Shown here: positions 8,266-16,635 of the stretch, in pieces
Numbering within the stretch: position 1 is the first letter of the stretch
Layout: each line of letters begins with the position of its first letter
Source of the DNA: Acetobacter fabarum
GTDB taxonomy: Bacteria; Pseudomonadota; Alphaproteobacteria; Acetobacterales; Acetobacteraceae
Direction: 5' to 3'
DNA length: 64,000 nucleotides
Assembly: GCF_011516925.1 (NCBI RefSeq)
Contig: NZ_WOTG01000009.1
Location: forward strand, 23,722-87,721
Made by a program: the position numbers and the translations under genes
The notes under the pieces: model-generated
What the model saw: only the letters and a program-made list of their open reading frames with translations
Told to the model about the DNA's origin: nothing
Database searches by the model: none

Positions 8266-8871
8266 ATGGCAAGACGTACAGCTCAGGCAGTATTGCTTAT
8301 GGGGGTCGCTTGTGCAGGCATGGCCCTGCCATATGCGCGCGCGCTGGCTCAGCCCCAGCATGTGGTGCTGGGGCCGGCCAATACACAGGCCCACCTGTAC
8401 GCCAAAACAGCCGTGACCAGTATTGAAGGGAGCTTTGAACAGCTCAAAGGCAACCTGACCTACAACCCCGAGGACCAGAGCTGCCATGTGGAGCTGAGCA
8501 TGGCTGTGCAGTCTCTCAAGGTCGGGTCGTCCGCGCTGCGGGGGATCATGCTTTCAGGCATCATGCTGGATGGGGACGACCACCCGAGCATGACGTTTGT
8601 CGGGGATTGCAAACCCACAATCCGCCAGGGCAAACCGCACACCCAGCTTGTGGGCCAGCTGAGCATGCGGGGGCAGACCCACCCGCTCACCTTTGATGTG
8701 GCCATGCATTTTACAGGCAATACCCTCACCCAGATCCAGAGTGATGCCACGTTTGACCAACGCCAGTGGGGGGTCAGTACGCTCCTGCATACAGTGGACC
8801 CCATGGTGCGCACGCAAACGCTTATAAACCTTGGCCCAAGCCCGGCCTGCCCGCCTGCCACACCCCGCTGA
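8266..8871 (+). CDS. YceI-family periplasmic lipid-binding-like protein
   Basis: 201 residues with a signal peptide (MARRTAQAVLLMGVACAGMALPYARALA). The mature part shows the YceI lipocalin-like fold: THxAH-type start, VTSIEGSFEQLKGNLTYNP, MLDGDDHPSMTFVG and FDQRQWGVSTLLHTVDPMV near the end. Family members bind isoprenoid or amide lipids in the periplasm. The ATG at 8266 is chosen because GGGAGG lies 5 bp upstream and it starts the signal peptide; an earlier ATG at 8236 lacks this. Confidence 0.82.
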   Translation: MARRTAQAVLLMGVACAGMALPYARALAQPQHVVLGPANTQAHLYAKTAVTSIEGSFEQLKGNLTYNPEDQSCHVELSMAVQSLKVGSSALRGIMLSGIMLDGDDHPSMTFVGDCKPTIRQGKPHTQLVGQLSMRGQTHPLTFDVAMHFTGNTLTQIQSDATFDQRQWGVSTLLHTVDPMVRTQTLINLGPSPACPPATPR

Positions 8872-8891
8872 GTGCGGGCCTGAGCAGCAGC

Positions 8892-9311
8892 CTACAGGTT
8901 TGCCTGTTCGTCCATGCCTGTGCGGTGGTGGGGAGGGATTTGCGGGCGGATGCGGAGGTAGGCATCCTCCTCCGTTTCGTCCGGTTCTATGCCCAGCCAG
9001 TGGGGTTTGCGCTTGATAACCCAGTCCAGCATATGGGCGCAAACCTTGCGGCACAGGGCAAAGTCCTCTGCCAGCAGGGCAATGCCCAAGGGGAGCATCC
9101 ACAACCCCAGCACGGGCAGGAAGGAAAACAGCCCCCCTACAACCAGCAATGAGCCAGCGGGCAGGCGCAGCCACTTCTGCCTCGGTTCGCGTAGCCAGAA
9201 CAGCCAGCCCCGTGTTTTGTCCGGTAGCCGCACAAGCAGCAGCGCCATGCGGCGCTGGCGCAGGAGTTCGGTGGGGTGGGCCGCCCCGGTTGGGGTCCGT
9301 GCATCGGTCAT
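8892..9311 (-). CDS. Small integral membrane protein of unknown function
   Basis: 139 residues. A basic N-terminal third (LLVRLPDKTRGWLFWLREPR) is followed by a ~45-residue hydrophobic stretch (LRLPAGSLLVVGGLFSFL, PVLGLWMLPLGIALLAEDF), probably two membrane segments with a short turn, then a charged C-terminus with DETEEDAYLRIRPQ. The block WxRLPxGxLLVxGGxxxFLPVLGxWMLPLG looks conserved, but I do not recognise a function. It is 75 bp downstream of the acid phosphatase on the same strand and may be co-transcribed. Confidence 0.6.
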   Translation of the reverse strand: MTDARTPTGAAHPTELLRQRRMALLLVRLPDKTRGWLFWLREPRQKWLRLPAGSLLVVGGLFSFLPVLGLWMLPLGIALLAEDFALCRKVCAHMLDWVIKRKPHWLGIEPDETEEDAYLRIRPQIPPHHRTGMDEQANL

Positions 9312-9386
9312 GGTACAGATATGGGGTGTGAGCGGGGTGTTTGCAAAGGCACCTCGCCCCCCCCCATATGCGCGGTGGTGTGGTGC

Positions 9387-10589
9387 CTATCGGGTAGGCT
9401 GCAAGGTCTGGAGGGACGTGCCAGCGGCAATGACCTGCATGGCCAGTGCCGGAGTGGGTGGGGCCAGAGTGCGTAGGGCTTCCAGCCCTTGGTGGAACAG
9501 CCGGACAACAATGTAGGGGCCATGTGCCGTGCGCCACAGCTCAAAGGCCAGCGTTGTGTTGGGGGCTGTGGGGTCTGGCTGGTCGGCAAAGGACCAGTCC
9601 AGCCCGTACAGCGTGGCCAGTGCATCCAGATTGGTGTCGTGCCCGGCCAGCACGAACAGTTTTGTCTGCCCGGTTACTGCGGGCACACCCTCCACTGGTT
9701 TGCCGTCCAGCGCATTTTGCACGGCTGCGGCCATGGGGGCACCTTTGTGTGCGGCCAGTGTGGGCAGGCGGCGGACAAGCCAGCTTTCCTCCGTATGGAG
9801 GGGGAACACCTGCCCGATCAGGGTTGCGGGGTCATGCCCCCCAAACGGTTCGGCCTGTGCGGGCATGCCCTGTGTATATTCCAGCAGCAGGTTTTCGGCC
9901 GCTGTGCCGCCGGTGGCAATGCCGCCTTCCAGGTGGGGTTTGCCCTTTTTCCATGCCAGCCTGGCTTTGTTGGCGCTCAGGCAGTGGGGGGTATCGGTTG
10001 TGCAGGCGGTGGGGGCCAGAACGGCCTGCAACGTGCTCATGCTGGCTTCCACCGTGGGGGGCAGGGTGCGCGCGCGCTGGTCAAACTCCCGCGTGATGGC
10101 GCTTTGTTCCTGCGTGCTGAGTGGTGCTGGTGAGCCTGCAAAAATGGGGTCTTCCTGCCCATCGGGCAGGCCTCTGGCGCGCAAGCCGCAGGCCGGTGCA
10201 AGCTGGTCGGCCCAGATGCTCCCGCTCTCGCGCGTGCGGTGGTCCTTGGCATCGGCCCATATGGCAATGCTGGCAGGTGCGGGGCAGTTGCCCTGCTGGA
10301 GCAGGCCCGCCTGCGTGTAGTGCTGGCGCACCAGCTCCACCATCTGGGCCAGTGCCTGCTTGCCGTGCGCGGTTAACTCACCGGGAGCTGCGGGCCATTG
10401 TGCCCATGCGTGGCCGGTCTGGGCCTGCAGGGTCTGGGGTGGTTTGGTGGGGCTGCGTATGCCGTGGCGGGCAAGCAGCACCACCCGTTCCAGCACAGCT
10501 CCGTGCTGTGTGGAGGGAAGGGGGGTAGAGGGTGCTGCAAGGGCGGGCGTTGCCACAAACAGTGCGCAGAACAGGGCAAGATGTCTCAT
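9387..10589 (-). CDS. Secreted histidine-type acid phosphatase (AppA/Agp phytase family)
   Basis: 400 residues with a signal peptide (MRHLALFCALFVATPALA). Both family signatures are present: LLARHGIRSPTKP (RHGxRxP; His is the phosphorylated nucleophile) near residue 40 and AGHDTNLDALATLYG (HD proton donor) near residue 320. Length is normal for periplasmic phytases and glucose-1-phosphatases. The ATG overlaps the stop of the upstream receptor remnant (ATGA), so phosphatase and receptor once formed a translationally coupled pair. Confidence 0.9.
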   Translation of the reverse strand: MRHLALFCALFVATPALAAPSTPLPSTQHGAVLERVVLLARHGIRSPTKPPQTLQAQTGHAWAQWPAAPGELTAHGKQALAQMVELVRQHYTQAGLLQQGNCPAPASIAIWADAKDHRTRESGSIWADQLAPACGLRARGLPDGQEDPIFAGSPAPLSTQEQSAITREFDQRARTLPPTVEASMSTLQAVLAPTACTTDTPHCLSANKARLAWKKGKPHLEGGIATGGTAAENLLLEYTQGMPAQAEPFGGHDPATLIGQVFPLHTEESWLVRRLPTLAAHKGAPMAAAVQNALDGKPVEGVPAVTGQTKLFVLAGHDTNLDALATLYGLDWSFADQPDPTAPNTTLAFELWRTAHGPYIVVRLFHQGLEALRTLAPPTPALAMQVIAAGTSLQTLQPTR

Positions 10590-11070
10590 GGTACGGTCAT
10601 AGCAAGGTTGAAGAATACGCTGCGCCCGGGGTTGCGCCAGTAAAGGGGGGCATCACCATAGCTCTGGTTCCCCGCAAAGTTGGTGATGGCGCGGGTGTTG
10701 AACAGAGTGCCAATTTTAAGGCTGGGCGTAATCTCGCGGAACACGCTGCCAGCATTGCGGATGCGCCAGCCCGGCGCAAGGTCGGCTGTTACGTTGCTGC
10801 CAATCTTGTACTGGTTGGCAAACTGTGTATTGCCTGCGGCGTTGGTCACGCTGTTCAAGCCCCAGTGTTTGCCAACATATTTGCCAATAATGGAAAAATA
10901 GGCCTCTTTTTCGCTCTCATAGAGCAGGCCAAAAGAAGCCAGCATATTGGGGCTGGAACTTGATGATGTCGTCCATGCTGGCTAGCGGAATAATGTTATT
11001 GTTGATGACGTTGCTTTGAATGCGCGACGTGGGTTCCTTAATACCCAGCGGCACAACCGTGGGGGGCAGG
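10586..11070 (-). pseudogene. TonB-dependent receptor remnant
   Basis: Two pieces of an outer-membrane receptor remain. The last ~118 residues (GLLYESEKEAYFSIIGKYVG to GRSVFFNLAMTVP) are in one frame up to 10945. Just upstream, in another frame, is a plug-like segment SRIQSNVINNNIIPLASMDD followed by IIKFQPQYAG, which runs into a stop about 10 codons later. Roughly 500 residues of plug and barrel are therefore missing and the junction is out of frame. The receptor end overlaps the phosphatase start. The left boundary with the fecR remnant is uncertain. Confidence 0.7.
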
Positions 11071-11303
11071 CGTATGGCATGGCCCAGAAGGGTCATGTGT
11101 TCGTCTGTATTCTTTTCTTTTGTTGCGCTGGCATACCATATGGCTCTGGCACGCAGGAAGGTGCTTTTGTGGCGTATATCCTGCTCAAGCCATTACTGGA
11201 ATGCCTGCTGCTCGCTTGCGCAAAGGAGAGGGATTTATCCAGTCTGGGCTGTCCATTGCGCCGCAGCCTCGTCAGGGCTGGTGCTTGCGAGAGTGGACAA
11301 GAC
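11071..11303 (-). pseudogene. fecR-like anti-sigma factor remnant
   Basis: Directly after the sigma gene, overlapping its end, a frame reads SPDEAAAQWTAQTG, stop, SEQQAFQ, stop, WLEQDIRHKSTFLRARAIWYA. This is the FecR N-terminal domain pattern (DEAAxW ... ASEQQAFQxWL ... HxxxFxRAxxIW). Two TAA codons (complement of 11235-11237 and 11193-11195) interrupt it, and the rest of FecR is gone: the frame runs on into the receptor plug remnant. The family match is by eye. Confidence 0.65.
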
Positions 11304-11847
11304 GCGGGCGCTGCTCCACCTCAACGGTCATTTCCCTCTCTGATTGCGCATATTCTCTGGAAAGAAAAACAAGTGCGCGGGCAAGCTGTTTTTCTACAAT
11401 ATTTTCAGAAACACTCAATTGCGCGGCACATTCCTTTTGTGTCAGGCCACGTGCGCGGCGCAGAACAAAAATATCCCGGCACCGGGCGGGAAGTTTTGCA
11501 ATGGCTTTTTCAAGGAAGCGCATTTCCTGCCGGGCAGATACTACCTGCTCGGCGGAGGGGGCCGTATCTGCCAGCGTATCTGCCTGTATAAGAGCAAGGC
11601 TGGTAACCGGCACAACTCGTGCGCGCCTGTAATGCTGCATAACAAGGTTACGGCAGACCGAAACAAAATAGGCGCGCGGGTTGGTAATGGATGACCACTG
11701 CGCCTGCGCCATAACAACATAGGCTTCATGAATAATGTCGTCAGCTTCAATATTGGCGTAGCGGCGTAACCCGGCGCGGATATGGCCTTCATGCGGGAGA
11801 ATATAGGTAGCCAGCCAGATGCTGCACTCGTCTGTCGTGTGTAACAA
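11272..11847 (-). CDS. ECF sigma factor, FecI type
   Basis: 191 residues from a TTG start at 11847, which has AGAGGG 5 bp upstream; an ATG at 11901 would add 18 residues. Region 2 is seen in HIRAGLRRYANIEADDIIHE, AYVVMAQAQWSSITNPRAYF and VCRNLVMQHYRRAR. Region 4 is seen in FLEKAIAKLPARCRDIFVLR and LTQKECAAQLSVSENIVEKQ. Such factors answer ferric-siderophore receptors through a FecR partner, but here FecR and the receptor are broken, so this intact sigma factor has no visible signalling input in the window. Confidence 0.85.
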   Translation of the reverse strand: MLHTTDECSIWLATYILPHEGHIRAGLRRYANIEADDIIHEAYVVMAQAQWSSITNPRAYFVSVCRNLVMQHYRRARVVPVTSLALIQADTLADTAPSAEQVVSARQEMRFLEKAIAKLPARCRDIFVLRRARGLTQKECAAQLSVSENIVEKQLARALVFLSREYAQSEREMTVEVEQRPRLVHSRKHQP

Positions 11848-12339
11848 TCGAACCCTCTGCCCCGCCGGTGTGGTTGATTGGCAGGCATGTAGCAAGCGCA
11901 TACCCTGTGCAGTGTGACACTTGCATGACAAGGGGTGCCCGATGGGGTGGTGTGCCTGCACGGTGGATGCGCGGCATTCACACCAACTGTACACATTATC
12001 CACAGGCTTATGCACCGGAGCATCCGCAGAATCTGTGGACGAATCTAACGCAAAGGGCTTTTTTTGCGCGTCAACAGGGCACAGGGGGGCTGGGGAGAGC
12101 AGGGCCGCAGCCGTGCCTGTCTGGGGTGCTGTGCCTGTTTTTACAACATGGCAGTGTTGCGTAATGGTTGGTCAGTTCAGGACTTGCACGGCCAGTAAAG
12201 CAAAGTTTTCAAAAATAATAAATTTTTTAATGCTCTTTCTTTTGCATTCAACACCTTGAGAAACGTATTTTGCTAACCAGATATTGAGTTTGAATCCTTA
12301 ATACTTTGGTGTTCAACATTTTCGGTCAGGATTGTTTTT
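11848..12339. other. Intergenic region between the sigma gene and yfdX
   Basis: About 490 bp between divergent genes. The right part (12200-12310) is AT-rich and probably carries the yfdX promoter. I see no Fur box of good quality near the sigma gene, although such genes are usually Fur-controlled. Frames in this stretch on either strand have no family resemblance. Confidence 0.4.
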
Positions 12340-13176
12340 ATGCGTTTTAAGGCATCTCTTGCGGCAGTGGCCGCTCTTATGGTCAGTGCTTCGGCAGCGC
12401 ATGCCGGGGCCATTCACACGGATTGGGAAAAGTTCAAGGCCGGGCGCGCCCTGCACCACCTGTCTGTGGATGGGCAGAAAGCCTTGCAGGATGTGCTGGT
12501 CGCGCGTGACCTGCTGGCACAGGGCAAAACGGATGCCGCCATCCCCCCGATTTACGATGCGCAAAAGCGCTTTGTTGCGGCACAAAAGGATAACCGGCGG
12601 TTTTATGCGGCGGAAGACCAGTTGCAGCCTGCTCCCCAGCACCCTGTTTCTGCCACCCATAAGCCCACAACCGGCGCTGTGACGTGGATTCCCGTTGGTG
12701 GTGAGTTCATTCTGACCGAAACTCTGGCCCCCGATAAAAAAGCCGCTGCCCAGCAGGCCAACAAAGCTCTCAAGGCCGGGCAGAACGCGCAGGCCCAGCA
12801 GAACCTGCAGGTAGTGGGCGAAGATGCCGACTTTATTATCGCGCTTGCCCCGCTGGAACAGACCAAAAGCACCCTGTACCGCGCCCGGGTGCTGACCGAG
12901 GGCCGACAGGCCGCACAGGCAAAGGAGGCACTGGACCAGCTGCTGGATAGCATTGTGTTTGTCTCGGACGATTTTGTGGACCAGTCCGCAAATGCCCAGT
13001 CCCCGGCACAAGCCCCAACGCAGGCTCCGGCCAAGGCGGCAACTCAGGGGAGCGCTGCTGAGACGCCAGCCCCGGCTACAGCCCCCGCGCCGGCGGCTGC
13101 TCCCAGTGTTGCAGCCCCGGCTGCCGCAACCCCGGATGCCCCCAAGGCCGATTCCGCTACGGGAAGTGCCCACTAA
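12340..13176 (+). CDS. yfdX: YfdX-family periplasmic protein
   Basis: 278 residues. Signal peptide MRFKASLAAVAALMVSASAAHA, then a YfdX-like helical domain: ALHHLSVDGQKALQDVLVAR, YDAQKRFVAAQKDN, VTWIPVGGEFILTETLAP, and AKEALDQLLDSIVFV. The last ~65 residues are a low-complexity Ala/Pro/Gln tail (PAQAPTQAPAKAATQ), longer than usual for the family. In enterobacteria YfdX is a periplasmic protein of the acid-resistance regulon. The gene is followed by its own strong terminator. Confidence 0.75.
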   Translation: MRFKASLAAVAALMVSASAAHAGAIHTDWEKFKAGRALHHLSVDGQKALQDVLVARDLLAQGKTDAAIPPIYDAQKRFVAAQKDNRRFYAAEDQLQPAPQHPVSATHKPTTGAVTWIPVGGEFILTETLAPDKKAAAQQANKALKAGQNAQAQQNLQVVGEDADFIIALAPLEQTKSTLYRARVLTEGRQAAQAKEALDQLLDSIVFVSDDFVDQSANAQSPAQAPTQAPAKAATQGSAAETPAPATAPAPAAAPSVAAPAAATPDAPKADSATGSAH

Positions 13177-13213
13177 AAGCACTGATAAACCAAAGGCTTG
13201 TAAGAATAACGCG

Positions 13214-13251
13214 AGGGGTGGCGAAAAAAAATTCGCCACCCCTTGTTTTTT
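13214..13251 (+). terminator. Rho-independent terminator of yfdX
   Basis: Perfect 12-bp stem AGGGGTGGCGAA (13214-13225) and TTCGCCACCCCT (13232-13243), loop of six A, followed by TGTTTTTT. It lies about 40 bp after the yfdX stop and cleanly separates yfdX from the non-coding unit downstream. Confidence 0.9.
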
Positions 13252-13254
13252 CGC

Positions 13255-13285
13255 TTGCTCTTTAATGAGAATCGTTCTTATTATC
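13255..13285 (+). promoter_or_regulatory. Promoter overlapped by a Fur-box-like sequence
   Basis: A sigma-70-like promoter is readable: TTGCTC (13255-13260), 18-bp spacer, TATTAT (13279-13284). The 19-mer GAGAATCGTTCTTATTATC (13267-13285) covers the spacer and the -10 box. It matches the Fur consensus at 13 of 19 positions and the piuC site at 15 of 19. This placement is typical of iron-dependent repression by Fur. No protein-coding gene follows it; the structured RNA unit does. Confidence 0.65.
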
Positions 13286-13288
13286 ATC

Positions 13289-13489
13289 TTGTCGCGGTGA
13301 TGAAGGCGTTTCTGCTGGTGGGGCAAGGGGCATCACCGCGACAATCTGTGGTTGTCGTGACTACCGTAAAAAACTATCCCCCCTAAACTTCCGGGCTGTT
13401 TTGCATCCCCGGTCAGTCCGGAAGGTTCTTTCTTCTCCTCCTACCCCTTGCCCTACCAGCACCCAACCCGCTCATCGAGCGGGTTTTTT
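13289..13489 (+). ncRNA. Putative Fur-regulated small RNA
   Basis: About 200 nt between an apparent Fur-controlled promoter and a strong terminator, with no plausible reading frame. The expected transcription start (about 13290) falls at the beginning of a perfect 14-bp stem: TTGTCGCGGTGATG (13289-13302) and CATCACCGCGACAA (13331-13344), 28-nt loop. A second stem CTTCCGG (13388-13394) / CCGGAAG (13418-13424) follows, then a pyrimidine-rich unpaired stretch TTCTTCTCCTCCTACCCC that could pair with ribosome-binding sites, then the terminator stem. The layout resembles iron-stress sRNAs such as RyhB in logic, not in sequence. Confidence 0.6.
13465..13489 (+). terminator. Terminator of the putative sRNA
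   Basis: Stem AACCCGCTC (13465-13473) and GAGCGGGTT (13477-13485) with a 3-nt loop, followed by TTTTTT on the plus strand only. As yfdX already has its own terminator upstream, this one implies a separate plus-strand transcript. It touches the stop codon of the convergent regulator gene. Confidence 0.85.
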
Positions 13490-14906
13490 AGTGTTCGGGC
13501 ACGGCCCTGTAGGGCACAACCCCGCGCGCATTGCTGCCTGTATCCAGCACCCTGCCAGAAACAGGGAGCGAGCGGTGGCTGCATAGTTCCCGCCCACAGG
13601 CCCGGCATCCGGGGCCAATAGGTACAACCAATGTGTGGTCCGCCAGATCAAGCCCGGCGGCGTAAACGGTTTTTGCCGCATCTGCTATGGTGCAGCCCAG
13701 CACAATGGCAATCTGCCGGGGGCGGTCGGCGTAGCTCAGTCCTTCCCGCCCGACGGTACGTGCGACATTCAGGTAAATGGAATCATCGGTGGTCTGCGAA
13801 AGCTGGACCTGAATCTGCCCCGGTGTTGCAAAGGCGCGGAACACGTTCCACAACGGGCAGGGCCCGCCAAAACGGGCCTGAGAAAAACGGTTGGCCGAAA
13901 AACTTTTAAGAATATTGCCAGCAATATCCAGTTTAAGAAAATAGAACGGAATCCCTTCCGCACCAAAGCGCTGCATGGTGCTCAGGCGGTGGCAGACCTG
14001 CTCAAAACTGACGCCAAAGTGGCGGCGCAGGTCGTCCACATCATACCGCATGTTCTGGGCCTTATGCAGGAAGCGCGTATAGGGCAGGATGAGTGCTCCG
14101 GCAAAATAATTGCCCAGATACACCCGTGCGAGTTCCTGCGCATTGCGCTCCTTTGGGCCTTCGCGGCGCAAAATGTCAGTCATCAGGCGGGTGTGTTCCA
14201 GCTGGCCTATAATCTGGGCCAGAAAAAACAGTGTGCTTTCCGGCGGCTGGTTATGGGGGAGCTGCACCTGGCGTTTATGCCGGTCAATCCGCCAGACCAG
14301 CCCGCGTTCCTGCATATCCGTATTATGGGTTATACCCAGCCCGTGCTGGTTGCGCAGGTGTTGGGCAAGGGCTACGTCCAGCGATGTATCCGTGCGGATA
14401 AGACGTTCGTAAAATGCCTCGGCTGCACAATCAAGTTCATGAAAATAGTTGTTGTGGTCCTGCACCCAGTTACCAACGGCCTCGTAAGGTTCAAGCGGGG
14501 GTGTGCTGGCCAAGGGGGCGTGTGCGTGCCGCTCCTGTTCAAACGTGTATGCACGGTAGAGGGTTAAAAAAGCCTCGCACAGTTCGGGGGTCTGGCGGGC
14601 GGCTTCCGCCATTTTGGTAAGTGGTAGTGGTGAGTTTTTAAAAATCGGGTCGGCCATGGTTTCGCGCAGTGCCTGCACGACATGGGCTTCGCGCGTGTCG
14701 GCAAACCATGCGGGGCTCAGGGCAAAGCGTTCGCACAGGTTTTGCAAAAGGTGGTCGGGTAGGGGGCGGTGGTTGCGCTCAAGCTGGTTAAGGTAGCTGA
14801 GCGAGACGCCAACACGTTCCGCCAGCACGGCCTGTGTCATGCCTTCGCGCTGGCGGAGCTGGCGCAGCCGGTTGCCAGCAAACAGCTTGGTTTTGGTTCT
14901 GGGCAT
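13488..14906 (-). CDS. prpR: PrpR/RamB-type XRE regulator of propionate metabolism
   Basis: 472 residues. N-terminal XRE helix-turn-helix ([36 protein letters not shown]), a central ScfR-type ligand domain ([35 protein letters not shown]) and a C-terminal domain with cysteines in [10 protein letters not shown] and [16 protein letters not shown]. The same architecture is found in mycobacterial PrpR and corynebacterial RamB, short-chain acyl-CoA-sensing regulators; mycobacterial PrpR carries an Fe-S cluster. It is divergent from prpD and so is the likely activator of the methylcitrate operon. ATG at 14906 is preferred over TTG at 14915. Confidence 0.85.
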   Translation of the reverse strand: MPRTKTKLFAGNRLRQLRQREGMTQAVLAERVGVSLSYLNQLERNHRPLPDHLLQNLCERFALSPAWFADTREAHVVQALRETMADPIFKNSPLPLTKMAEAARQTPELCEAFLTLYRAYTFEQERHAHAPLASTPPLEPYEAVGNWVQDHNNYFHELDCAAEAFYERLIRTDTSLDVALAQHLRNQHGLGITHNTDMQERGLVWRIDRHKRQVQLPHNQPPESTLFFLAQIIGQLEHTRLMTDILRREGPKERNAQELARVYLGNYFAGALILPYTRFLHKAQNMRYDVDDLRRHFGVSFEQVCHRLSTMQRFGAEGIPFYFLKLDIAGNILKSFSANRFSQARFGGPCPLWNVFRAFATPGQIQVQLSQTTDDSIYLNVARTVGREGLSYADRPRQIAIVLGCTIADAAKTVYAAGLDLADHTLVVPIGPGCRACGRELCSHRSLPVSGRVLDTGSNARGVVPYRAVPEH

Positions 14907-14925
14907 GCTCACCAACCTTCACAGA

Positions 14926-15000
14926 CTTTGCAACGGGCGCGAATTCCTTCGCTTCTTTTTACTCTTATTCCTCTGCTGCTTTACGCAACAGTCTGCAACT
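14926..15000 (+). promoter_or_regulatory. Repeated GCAAC motifs in the prpR-prpD intergenic region
   Basis: Three same-strand copies: CTTTGCAAC (14926-14934), TTACGCAAC (14981-14989) and TCTGCAACT (14992-15000). They resemble the TTTGCAAA-type sites reported for RamB/PrpR-like regulators and lie between the divergent regulator and operon, where the operator is expected. Confidence 0.5.
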
Positions 15001-15036
15001 GTTTCCCCAGATCACAAGATGGCAAGGGCCGGAACA

Positions 15037-16599
15037 ATGCAAAATCATGAAGTGCGCGTACACCCAGAGAGTGAACGCCTGAACCGCGCAGACCAGCTGG
15101 CCTGGAAAATTGCACAGGTCGCGGCCGACCCGGTTGCGGTGGAACCTGCCGTGGCAGATATGATCATCAACCGCATGATTGACAATGCCGCCGTAGCCAT
15201 GGCCTCGGTCAACCGCCATTCGGTCATGAGTGCCCGGACAGAAGCGCTCGCCCACCGCAGGCCCGGCGGGGCTACGGTGTTTGGCATGGGGCCGGATGTA
15301 CGGGTCCATGCGGAGTGGGCGGCATGGGCCAACGGTACCGCTGTGCGCGAACTGGACTACCACGATACCTTTCTGGCGGCTGAATACTCCCATCCGGGGG
15401 ACAATATTCCCGGTATTCTGGCCGTGGCGCAGCAGTGTAACCGCAGCGGTGCGGACCTGATCCGCGGCATTGCCACTGGGTATGAAATCCAGATTGATCT
15501 GGCCCGCGCCATATGCCTGCACAAGCACAAGATTGACCATGTGGCCCATCTTGGCCCATCGGTTGCGGCGGGTATTGGCACGTTGCTGCGCCTGCCGCCT
15601 TCGGTCATTTATCAGGCTATCGGGCAGGCGCTGCATGTCACCACCGCCACGCGCCAGAGCCGCAAGGGCGAGATTTCGTCCTGGAAGGCATACGCCCCGG
15701 CCCATGCAGGCAAAATGGCTGTGGAATCAGTCGATCGCGCCATGCTGGGCGAAACATCCCCAACCCCGATCTATGAAGGGGAGGATGGGGTTATTGCATG
15801 GATGCTTGATGGTAAAGATGCGCATTACACCGTGCCCCTGCCGGGTATGGGCGAACCCAAGCGGGCCATCCTGTCTTCCTTTACCAAGGAACATTCAGCC
15901 GAATACCAAAGTCAGGCGCTGATCGACCTTGCCTTCCGCATGGGCAAAAAAATCAGCAACTGGGAGGATGTGGAAGATGTGCTGATCGAAACCAGCCACC
16001 ACACCCACTACGTGATCGGCACCGGCTCCAACGACCCGCAGAAGTTTGACCCACAGGCCACGCGGGAAACACTGGACCATTCCATCATGTATATTGTGGC
16101 TGTGGCATTGCAGGATGGATGCTGGCACCACGTGCGCTCCTACGAACCCGAACGGGCGCGCAGGCCCGATACGGTGCGGCTGTGGAAAAAAATCCACACG
16201 ATTGAAAAACCCGAATGGACACAACGCTACCATGAGAGCGACCCCGACAAAAAAGCCTTTGGCGGGCGTATTGTCATCCGCCTGAAAAACGGCACCGTGC
16301 TGGCAGACGAGCTGGCCGTGGCCAATGCCCATACGCTGGGGGCAACGCCGTGGCAGCGTGCGGATTACATTCAAAAGTTCCGCACCCTGTCGGAAGGTAT
16401 TGTAGCTCCGGCGGAAGTTGAGCGTTTTCTGGCCGCTGTGCAGCGCCTGCCAGAACTCGGGGCGGGGGAACTCCACCAGCTTGAACTGCATATTCCGCCA
16501 CAGGACATGCAGATCAACAAGGTGGAAGGCATTTTCAACTTCGGCCAGTCTGCTCTGGGTGCCAAAAATACCCGGCAGACCGGGGCCCTCACGTCCTGA
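15037..16599 (+). CDS. prpD: 2-methylcitrate dehydratase PrpD
   Basis: 520 residues, MmgE/PrpD family. Characteristic blocks are [58 protein letters not shown] and [17 protein letters not shown]. The enzyme dehydrates 2-methylcitrate to 2-methyl-cis-aconitate in propionyl-CoA breakdown. I chose the ATG at 15037; an in-frame ATG at 15019 is possible, and the frame remains open to 14839 inside the regulator's promoter. First gene of the prpD-prpC-prpB-acs series. Confidence 0.92.
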   Translation: MQNHEVRVHPESERLNRADQLAWKIAQVAADPVAVEPAVADMIINRMIDNAAVAMASVNRHSVMSARTEALAHRRPGGATVFGMGPDVRVHAEWAAWANGTAVRELDYHDTFLAAEYSHPGDNIPGILAVAQQCNRSGADLIRGIATGYEIQIDLARAICLHKHKIDHVAHLGPSVAAGIGTLLRLPPSVIYQAIGQALHVTTATRQSRKGEISSWKAYAPAHAGKMAVESVDRAMLGETSPTPIYEGEDGVIAWMLDGKDAHYTVPLPGMGEPKRAILSSFTKEHSAEYQSQALIDLAFRMGKKISNWEDVEDVLIETSHHTHYVIGTGSNDPQKFDPQATRETLDHSIMYIVAVALQDGCWHHVRSYEPERARRPDTVRLWKKIHTIEKPEWTQRYHESDPDKKAFGGRIVIRLKNGTVLADELAVANAHTLGATPWQRADYIQKFRTLSEGIVAPAEVERFLAAVQRLPELGAGELHQLELHIPPQDMQINKVEGIFNFGQSALGAKNTRQTGALTS

Positions 16600-16635
16600 C
16601 AGACACATAAAGACCAAGGCAGGGGAGCAACAGTA

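Noticed and set aside
12313..13326. Open frame of 337 codons on the minus strand across yfdX and the putative sRNA.
   Set aside because: It crosses two strong plus-strand hairpins and is antisense to yfdX; the translation is low-complexity without motifs.
13388..13430. GGTCAGTCCGGAAGG resembles the SRP RNA (4.5S) apical loop.
   Set aside because: The conserved AGCAGCC side of the SRP loop is missing, the pairing arms do not match, and the unit has its own different stems.
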